DNA from: Myrica gale
Taxonomy: Eukaryota; Streptophyta; Magnoliopsida; Fagales; Myricaceae
Assembly: GCA_963930655.1 (NCBI GenBank)
Contig: OZ005621.1
Span: 16,913,001 to 16,977,000, forward strand
Direction of reading: 5' to 3'
DNA length: 64,000 nucleotides
Of this stretch, positions 55,681 through 64,000 are shown piece by piece. The number at the start of each line of letters is the position of its first letter. Position 1 is the first letter of the stretch. The notes under the pieces are model-generated. The model ran no database searches. It was not told the origin of the DNA and saw only the letters and a list, made by a program, of their open reading frames with translations. A program made the position numbers and the translations under genes.

Positions 55681-58600
55681 TTACTGTGATGCGGAACAGT
55701 TGACATTTGGCGTCTCAATCTTGATAACCCGGGTGTTATAAGACCCACAGAATCCACACTTGTGGTACAACCAGTGGAAGCGTGAAGTGCCTTTTCGATC
55801 ACAGTCATTGCAGAGTACTTCCTGCATTGCCATATCAACTGATGACTAAGCCTTTAAATTGCATTTTCGAACCCCCCCAAAGTACGAGGTCAGTAGAGAA
55901 GGATACCTGACAGCGATCCCTGTATTCCTCTGGAAGCTCCTCAGCAGCCAACAATGCATCAAGCATGCCAAAGTAAACCTGAGTTGGTATAGGAAACACC
56001 ATTAAAAAAAAAAATGCTTTTGCTGTTTCTCTACAGGCAAATGGCAATGCAGCTCAGGAATTTTAAGTTTTCGTAGAAGATCAGTCCAAGAAAAAGTAGT
56101 GAGAATGCACAAGAAAATTTCTTTATCATAGTCATGACTCGTAATGCAAAAATGCCACAACAAGCCACAGATATTTCATTAGACAAATAGTAAATTAACA
56201 TAGAAGAATAATTGATTGAGAGGACTCGAGCTTTAACCACTTTTCTAAAACCAAGAAAAACATCTTCAATGAGTTAGGGCTGGTCATGGGTGGTGCATCA
56301 TATGTAGATATACACATACGTGTTCATCAGTTCTAGGGGAAATTCTCATAACAAGCACAAGTTTGACTTTCTCACGAAATAAATGGGCAAATCCAAGTGT
56401 CAGATTATTATCCTAGTAGGCATCCGCGTGGCAAAAAAACTTCAATCAGCATGTGTATGCACACCCCACGATACTATTTGACAAGGGTATCCAAGTGTGC
56501 CACTCACCCCTGCATTATGATCCTAAGCTCACTCTTGTAAGTTACTTATCTCTCTCCTCTACAACACTGATCACTTCCACCTTAATCACAACCATGCCCA
56601 TAATATTATTTTGATGTTCCAAAATTTGATTGTTTTTTTCATTGCAAAATCTGGGCCTCTATATGGGTAGCATTAACAATTTCTGAGTGCATAGAGCCTT
56701 TTCAATTATTGATAGAGAGGAGAACGTCAAACAGGTTACTAAGCTCTATTCCCCTGAGAAGAAACTAGACGATCCTCAATTCCTGTTCCAAGTCTTGAAT
56801 TTCTCCAATCCAATTGGGTCATTGTAAAGATACATGACTTCAACTCTAAATGATATTCCTTTGAAGGTTATCTTGGTGATGCTGATTGTGTTGCTAATTA
56901 TGGGATTTGAAATCCACAACTATGGGGAGGCATTTGAGGAGGTGAGGGGGTGGCAGTGGCCATGTGTCTCAGTAATGCAGAAGTGTGGAGGGCCTTGAGG
57001 AAAGGATTGTGGTAAACGAAGGAGGCAATGTGGAGGGTGCCATTACAACAGTGGTACGAGAGAAGAGGATTGCAAGTAAAAGGAACATTGGCAGGTTGGT
57101 GATGGAAGATACTTTTGTTTCGCAGAAGAATCATGACATGTTGCGGAGGTTACTGAGCCAGGGGCAATCACCCAGGGCAGAGTGATTGTTCTGCTGGAGG
57201 AGTTCGTGGCATGTTGTGGTTTCTATCGTTTTGGGTTTGATTCACAAGGGTTTAGACAAGGAATGTGGTGAACTACAAGCTATAGAATCACTTGGTACAA
57301 AGTGGGCATACTTAACACCTAACTGGAGAAGATGGGAGACAAACAAACAGAGTGGAGCCAAGCCCCAATAGAAGTTGAAACTCATTCTTGAAGCACCAAT
57401 TAGGAGTGAATTCACCACAAATGGTTAGATATGATAAATGGGGAACAATTATCTATGTTGTGGAAGAAAACTGAAGGGAGGAAACCAGTTCCCAGAAAGT
57501 TCATTCAGCAGTTTGAAATTTCGTTCTCCAGAATAAATACATCATTCAACCTACAAATAACAGAAACTATGGCAAGGCAACAAATGAAAAAGAAAAAAAT
57601 TCTCATACCGCCATGTCTCCTAAAGATTTGCTGCAAATTGGACAGGTGTAGTGACTGCAAGTGTATGCCTGAGAGAACAAAACAAGGTTTCAGTTATTCA
57701 ACCACTTCCCTTCAAGTTCTTTAAAAGGAAAAATGAAACAACAAAAGAGTAAAGGACAGATGGACAGGACCAAAGCAAAGAGAGACAGAGACCTGGAAGC
57801 ATGCTGAATGCATGTAATGGCCACAAGGTAGAGCTCTGACCGTTGCACTTGATGTAAATAAGAAATCACAGCATATAGGGCAGTTGGTTTCTAAACCTTT
57901 CTCCAGGCACTTATGGTTCTCTAGCTTTATTCCCAGGCAACAATTGCATGTCATGCAATGAAAATAATCAATGCCAAGACCTCTCCCAAGTCGGCATAAG
58001 TTGCAAAATGGGCAGTGATATACAGTCCTAAAAGCAATGAAAAAGAATGTGATAAGTCAATGTGATTGTAGAAGTATGAAGCATCCAGTGATATGAGCAC
58101 CGAATTTTACAAGGTAAGCTTTGAGAAGTCATATTGTGCAGGTCACGTCTGAATTTTCACAATAACATAACACCCATTGGGGTTAACTGGTAGAAACGGC
58201 CCAATACTAGCAATTCAAATAATTTAAAATGGGCAGAGAAAATGTTTGATTATTGGTCTTCTACTTTTTAAGCTCTTAGGCTAGAATAGTTGATTCCAGA
58301 CCTAGATTTTGTTCCAATTGTTCGGGGAAGGCATTGTATTCAACAAGGAACTTTTGTGTGCGTATAAAAGTGAAGAAAAGACAGAAAAGGTTTGAACGAA
58401 GGAATAAAATTCATGCTAATCGTATCCATAAACCTCTCTGAACTTCCTCTAATAAAAATCTTTGAGAAGGAAAAACAAAGCAGGTTCTTTTGCCCCATGA
58501 AACTTATTGCCTCCGATAATGAATAAGCATTAAGTGCAATTCTAAATTTCCAGTAAAAACTCATCTACCTTTCATCATCAAAAAATTTGCATATATTGCA

Positions 58601-61600
58601 ATAATACTTTGCCATTGGAAATTCATTGCATGAAGGCGTCATGCATGTTGGCCCAACTGATTGAATGCTAAGGCACTGCATGCACATCATTTCTGATGTA
58701 ACTTTCCTGCAATTATTGAACAGAGCATTAGAGGTCTATCATACAGCCATGAAACTTGATCAACAATATCAGAAAGTTACCTGTCCATTGAATGATCGCT
58801 CACATTGTCGTGGCAAAATCTACATGTAAACAGCTTGCCACAACAGGCAGCCCGGAGTTTGCAGTTTCTTTTATAGTGCTCACATCCAAAAACTTGTTTC
58901 TCAGGATCTCGAAATGACGGTGTGCGTCCCATTGTATCTTCACCGTTAGAAGTTTCCCCAGCGACTGATTTAGGCAACTTCTGCTGAGCTGCTATCCAAC
59001 GACTAGAAAACCAAACACTAGTAATTAGTATTTAATGACTCATGACCAAGAGATGAAGCAATTTCAGATGCCACGAACTGGTCATTTACATCAGACTGAA
59101 GATAACTAAAGTAGTTACGAAGATCTCCAAAGTTGTCTATCAGCTTTTGGGTAAGGAAAGTGGATGAGTATCATTATAACTAACCTGGTCATAAGATTCT
59201 GCACAAGATATGCCTTTCGCCTTGGATCAAGAGCTGAGTCCCGATAAACCTTTCTGATCTCTGCCTCAAGCTCATTTTGATTCATACGAAAAATATCCTT
59301 CCAACCAGGCTTGAACATCTGATCACTGTGGTCCAAGCTTTCTTGATATCCAATAGCTAGAACAGGAAAATATTGAACTCAGTTCAAGCTATTCCACTGA
59401 CAAAATCTTGTACTATAACATACGAACATGTAAGGGAGCACAGGAACAAAATAAAAGAAATAAATACTAGGGCCTCCTAAGGTGACTATATTGATTCATC
59501 CAAACTTGGAATTGGTGCAGTACTCCCAGCAGTATGAAAAAAAAAAATTAACCTTTCTGAGAAATGCTAATTTCTGATGTTTCACTCTCTGAAGCTGACA
59601 CTGGACTTCCTTTCCAACATTCATTAAGCCATTCATTGAACATTGTGTTCTTTGTTGCCTGTTTCCATGTGTCCATCATTTTGTTCTGTTCATCCTGAGT
59701 AAGTGCAGAAGTGACCCATGGTAACATCGACTGTAGCACTTCAGCACCTGTAGTCCCAATTATGCGCCCCACTATTTTGTCTTGCTCCTCAACAGAGAAA
59801 TGTCTACCAAACAATGGCCACAGCTCAAGTTCTTCCCTGAAAATATGCTGATCTAAAGTCACTCTTATCGATTTGCACATTCCTTGAAGCTTAGTAGCTA
59901 GCTCGTTATACTTTCTAACAGAATCACTGCCATGGGCTGAAGGACATCCACTGCTACTTCTTGTTAAATAACCCGTCATTTGGGCCTTCTGCGTGCTTTC
60001 TACAAGCTGTGAAAGCTCAGAAAGAACAGAAGACATATCTTCAAATAACTCTTCTTCCTGCTTATGGTCCAGTGTGTATGAGTGACTCACATTATGAAGT
60101 GCCTCTTTGGATTCCAATGCTGGAAACACTATATCATCCTCAGCATTACTATGAGCTCTATATAAGCCCCACAACAACTGAAATCTCCCAATGAACTGCC
60201 TAAGGAATGTCTCGTCAGAGTCACTAAGCTTTCCAGATTCAACATCTAAATACTCTAGGTCTTTGCTTATAGCTTTATGAAATTTAAATATGGTGTCAAT
60301 TGGTCGTTCCGCACGTCGACTATCAAAAGAGTTATTATCTGTTTCCCAGACGAAAAGACTGGAGTTAAGAGATGGGGCAGAAGAGCTGAAGGACAACGAA
60401 CGCAAAGACTTAGCAGTAGCAAGAGAACTGAACCCCAGATTATTACTGTTTACTCCTAAACCAGGGACACAACAAGGCCGTTCACTAAAACATTGCTTCT
60501 GGGCATTTATAATCTCTGAAGAGTCAGAGTCATTGCTACTCTTGCAACACATTGAGATATTTCGTTTGAAAGGCCTTTTGGTTTCATCTTCTTGAGCTGA
60601 AATTGGGTTGTCCACAGCAGACAATGTGGAAGCACATGCGCAGGATGATCTACCCGAATTTTCTTCGATATCAACAAAACTTTTAGCAGGACAGCAACCA
60701 GTTGCATTTGGAGACAGGCACAAACCCTGGTTACGAGCCTTGCAAGCCCAACCAGAAAAGAGAGTTACCAGGGCTGTATCTGGCACTGGAGCTGAATCAA
60801 AGAACTACTGTCAGAACTGAAAAATGAAGTAGTACATTTGTTGAATTCTTTAATTATCTTGCTATAAGCAACTACAGAAAAATAATAAATAGATGTAGAA
60901 CCTGCTAAATGCATGTTTTCGAGGAATCTCCTGACTTCATCTTCAGTCAATGATCCTACCAGCCATGGCAAGACACGCTCAATTAATTTCAAGGGCATCA
61001 CGCACAAGCTTTGATACAAAAGTTCCCGCTGTCTTTTGAAGCTAAAGTGCTTTCGAGCTAGGGGAAGAACCTAGATATAGAAGATATCTTAACAATCAAT
61101 AGGGATGTTGAATATTATAGGGTTCTAGTCATGTATCCTGGTTTTAAAACAGCAGTGAATAACAGAAAAAGCTTCAGAATACCATCTTTATGTCAACAGA
61201 AACAGATGATGATACATTTTTCTTATCAACCTCCAACTATCTGATCACTTTCAAATATTATTACACTGATCTGCTCACACAAAAGCCTATTAATAGAACC
61301 ATATAAGGCTCACTGCAGAAAACACACCAGTTACCAGACATTCCAAGAACAAATTATTATATAACCAAGGAACTCACCTGAATTTCCTCATTGTGGAAGT
61401 GCCGCTGTATAGTCTCCAATATATGATCAGCATGTGAACATAATTTTGCATAAAACTCAGCGGCTGAGGTAGAGGTTTCTCCTGCACTTTGTATACTTTC
61501 AATTAAATGCCTAAACTCATTGAACTGGCTTTCTTCTTCTGCATGCTCCTGGAAAAAGGAAATTTCTCCATCTACTGCTGGAAAAATGACCCTGTCCTCC

Positions 61601-62917
61601 GCGATACTACAACCAGATGAAAACCAAACTCCCAGATGATGAAAGAATAAATTATCAAACAATGAAGCCAATAGCAAACATCTTACCACAATTTTTTTTT
61701 TGATAACGTGGAAGTCCCCCAAAGCTGGACCTGTTTGGCCCAACGCTGAAGTACAAACCACGGCCCACTGGACCGACCTCACAATCCAGGGAGCAGATAA
61801 GTCAAAAACCTACCCAGCAGCAGGAAAATACATCCCACACTTGAGACTCGAACTTGGTACGTCGAGCCCCAAGGAGGATGTCCCTCCTAACCACTGAGCT
61901 ATCACCCTTGGGGGTAAACTTCTTACCACAATGGAAAGAAAAAAAATATATGTAAAAAAAGGACAGACAAGGTGGCAACAGGCGGGGGGGGGGGGGCTTT
62001 TTCCCATACCATTCATCAAATGAGTTAGTCCAGTCCTCAAACAAATTACCAGTGCTTGTCATGTCAAAAGAAGGTTAATTGTGAAGTGTCATGGGCTTGA
62101 CCGATCATGTTTTCTTTTACTGTCCCTCCATGTTTATACTTACAGCTGAGTATAAAGAAATTTTTTTTCTTTGGAATTATGATGAAACAAAAAATTGTGA
62201 ATAAAAATGGCAAAAAAAGTATTATGCCAGCAAAGAGCCCTTCACTATTATGATCCTAAAATATTTAGTGAATACCTGTGGAAGATGCAAACTTCAGCAA
62301 CAAATTCCAACCTCTCATTGAAAGCTGACAGATCAGTGAAATCTCCAGAAATTTGTATCCGCCTAGCCTCCTCAGCTATCTCATTCAACTCTCTTTTAAT
62401 AGCATTATGCCATAACAATATCTCGTTTATAGGATGCATTCCTGAGGTCTCTAGAACATCAATACCTGACTCTAGATATTTCCTTTTCCCATTCCTGGTG
62501 AACTCACATGCACAATTTACTCTCTCCATTGGAGGAGCTAATTTGCTTGAACTAGTACAACACCGAAACTGAGGTTTGTCAATGTAACCGTCAACTGTGT
62601 TAGCACTTCTCCTCCCTTCCATCCAGGTAAAAACAACCTTCAATAGACGAGAGCTGCCATCAGCTAAATATACTCGGTAAATCCAACACAAATGATTCAC
62701 TGCTCTGAAAGTGAAACTCTACCTCTTGAAGAAGTTTTTCCGCTGGGACTATCTTACTTAAACATTTCTGCAGATCCTGAGATTCATCGGGTGAAATGCA
62801 GGTTAAAATCCATGGAAGGAACTCTGCCATCATATGCACCGGAATGCTGCACAAGAACTGCCAGACCAAAGATGCCTGTTCTTCAAGCGAAAACTTTTCA
62901 ACAAGCAAGGGGAAGAC
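55681..62917 (-). CDS. BTS: BRUTUS-type hemerythrin / CHY / RING E3 ubiquitin ligase, 3' twelve exons (5' part outside window)
   Basis: By family knowledge this is an iron-binding E3 ligase that represses the iron-deficiency response by degrading bHLH regulators. Exons in transcript order are 62723-62917, 62276-62637, 61378-61606, 60902-61070, 59553-60791, 59185-59356, 58781-59002, 58569-58706, 57793-58027, 57609-57668, 55907-55978 and 55681-55821. All are in phase and give 1077 aa. Domains are the end of hemerythrin 1 ([20 protein letters not shown]), hemerythrin 2 ([29 protein letters not shown]) and hemerythrin 3 ([42 protein letters not shown]). They are followed by a CHY finger ([16 protein letters not shown]), CTCHY, RING ([22 protein letters not shown]) and a C-terminal zinc ribbon ([20 protein letters not shown]). 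About 160-180 N-terminal residues must lie beyond 64000. No lesion was seen. Confidence 0.95.
55979..57608 (-). other. Large BTS intron between the RING-end exon and the [10 protein letters not shown] exon
   Basis: A 1.6-kb intron. A purine-rich plus-strand open stretch (56985-57371) has no recognisable domain. The stretch is probably transposon-derived or chance. Confidence 0.5.
61681..61692. repeat. Target-site duplication of the SINE, left copy
   Basis: TCTTACCACAAT, identical to 61921-61932. Confidence 0.9.
61693..61920 (-). mobile_element. tRNA-derived SINE in a BTS intron
   Basis: About 228 bases flanked by a perfect 12-bp duplication. On the minus strand it has GGGTGATAGCTCAGTGGTTA near its 5' end (A box) and AAGTTCGAGTCTC (B box), the internal pol III promoter of a tRNA-related SINE. 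The 3' end is TTATCA followed by A run (poly-T at 61692-61700 on plus). The TTATC(A)n tail matches the LINE tails in AMSH1. It lies in the intron between the exons at 61378-61606 and 62276-62637 and does not disturb coding. The intact duplication indicates a young insertion. Confidence 0.9.
61921..61932. repeat. Target-site duplication of the SINE, right copy
   Basis: TCTTACCACAAT, identical to 61681-61692. Confidence 0.9.
61982..61995. repeat. Poly-G tract in a BTS intron
   Basis: A run of about 14 G next to the SINE. Its length is unreliable. Confidence 0.5.
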
Positions 62918-64000
62918 CTGAATTACCAAAGAGAGACATTAATATCTGATCCAAGATAACTCATAAAAAAATGGAAAAAATATTTGTGGGTAGACATATT
63001 TTTGGAAGTTAAAGAGATGAAATAATGTCTTCTGAAAGTAATCTCTCCTTGATGGCCTTGAAATTTTTTAAAATGGAAAAACCAACCGAGAAAAAAAACT
63101 ACCATTTACTGACAATGTTGATGTATAGACAGACTGTTCTGGCAGATTTTGAAACTATTCAAACATGCCATGCAGCGACACTATAAGGAGACAGCGGAAA
63201 ATCTTTTTCCCTGAGGACATCAGCCTTTATGACAATTGGTTCTAATTAAAAGGATCTTCTGTTTTGATATTATTCCTTTATGGTGTTTTCATATCCCTTT
63301 TTGGTGGTCCTCTCCTGAATAGTTGTTGTCGTTGTGCCACAACCCCTGAGTGCCCTTTAATGAATTTCTTTATTCAAAGAGAATAACAAAATTCCGTCCT
63401 CCACATATTCAACCTGGTCAATATCACAGAAGGAATATCTTGTGTGTAGATGTTATGTTTGTGCTGGATGCTTATGCAAAATACGAGGTGAAAGAGAGAC
63501 AAGTACAAGCTTCCAAACTTTTAGACAAAGGGATTCTTATAGACCAATACCCCTCTTCTGGATATGATGATTGCGACTGACGCTCCTGCAGCTATCTGGT
63601 CGAGCATTTATATAATGCGTCCATCTATCTCTGTGTGTGCTTTTGCATAAGTCAGGCCATATAACAGTTAATGATCTTCTAAAGATATGAACTATTTTAT
63701 TTTCTGGTAGTATTAGAATAGTTTCAAGAGTGCCATTGCTGTTGCTAAGATCTGAACCTTATGCTACAGAGACGGCAACCATGTTGAAGTCTGCACCTTC
63801 TCATAAATTCAAGTGTGCATGGATATGTTTGCGGAGTACGTTTTGTACTTAAATAATCTTCCGAAGTCCCATTTAACAGATATTGCGAAGAGGAGTCTGC
63901 AATAAGTCGGATCTACTCATTAATCAGGGCATTTGGCTATGGGTTAGGAGCTTGACATTACTTCCAAAAGTTACGTTTTTGGTTTTACACAAATAGATGG
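62918..64000. other. BTS intron or intergenic sequence at the window edge
   Basis: I did not find the missing first hemerythrin exons here, so this is most likely a large BTS intron. A plus-strand frame at about 63445-63580 (DVMFVLDAYAKYEVKERQVQ, then stop after SSGYDDCD) is preceded by a TAG that could be an acceptor. It may be the last exon of an unrecognised gene or chance. Confidence 0.35.

Noticed and set aside
61840..61915. A genuine tRNA gene in the BTS intron
   Set aside because: A and B boxes are present but there is no complete cloverleaf. The flanking target duplication and poly-A tail show that it is a SINE.
61802..62062. Minus ORFs overlapping the SINE
   Set aside because: They arise from SINE sequence plus the poly-G tract, and are intronic and non-coding.

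Overview
The window looks like nuclear DNA of a woody dicot. Genes are intron-rich, with GT-AG introns recognisable throughout. Spacers are AT-rich and filled with degenerate plant transposons, and all recognised proteins are plant-type. I cannot name the species. There are no rRNA genes, convincing tRNA genes, CRISPR arrays or bacterial operons.

Layout. (1) 1.0-2.2 kb, plus strand: a five-exon 40S ribosomal protein S7 gene with a one-base deletion in exon 3. (2) 4.2-8.2 kb, minus strand: a nine-exon M50B-like membrane metalloprotease with an HEASH zinc motif and two very small exons. (3) 8.3-23.6 kb: a transposon landscape. It holds MITE-like elements, a decayed plant-transposon ORF flanked by TTCGAACG motif clusters, a decayed hAT element, copia gag/protease fragments, a LINE reverse-transcriptase fragment and a direct-repeat pair about 7.7 kb apart. 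(4) 23.7-40.7 kb, plus strand: a complete 14-exon AMSH1-type JAMM deubiquitinase gene. One LINE copy lies in intron 1 and a nearly pristine 5.9-kb LINE in intron 7, both antisense to the gene. (5) 40.7-46.0 kb: AT-rich spacer with a MITE and a SINE-like stretch. (6) 46.1-46.8 kb, plus strand: an intronless serine-rich gene of DUF1645/kinase-regulator character. (7) 46.8-51.9 kb: spacer with a polyA-tailed retroposon. (8) 51.9-52.9 kb, minus strand: a two-exon DUF1639 gene with an in-frame TAA. (9) 55.7-62.9 kb, minus strand: twelve exons of a BRUTUS (BTS) iron-regulatory E3 ligase, whose N-terminal exons run off the right edge. A young tRNA-derived SINE lies in one of its introns.

The genes do not form a pathway. 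The strongest observations concern retrotransposition. The intron-7 LINE has both ORFs open and a perfect 13-bp target-site duplication (TSD). Between its 5' end and the TSD it carries a fragment matching LEUNIG/LEUNIG_HOMOLOG coding sequence. The SINE in BTS shares the LINE's 3' tail motif. Two host genes (RPS7 and DUF1639) carry single-base lesions that are either real pseudogenisation or sequencing errors. Exon coordinates were derived by hand from splice signals and reading-frame continuity.
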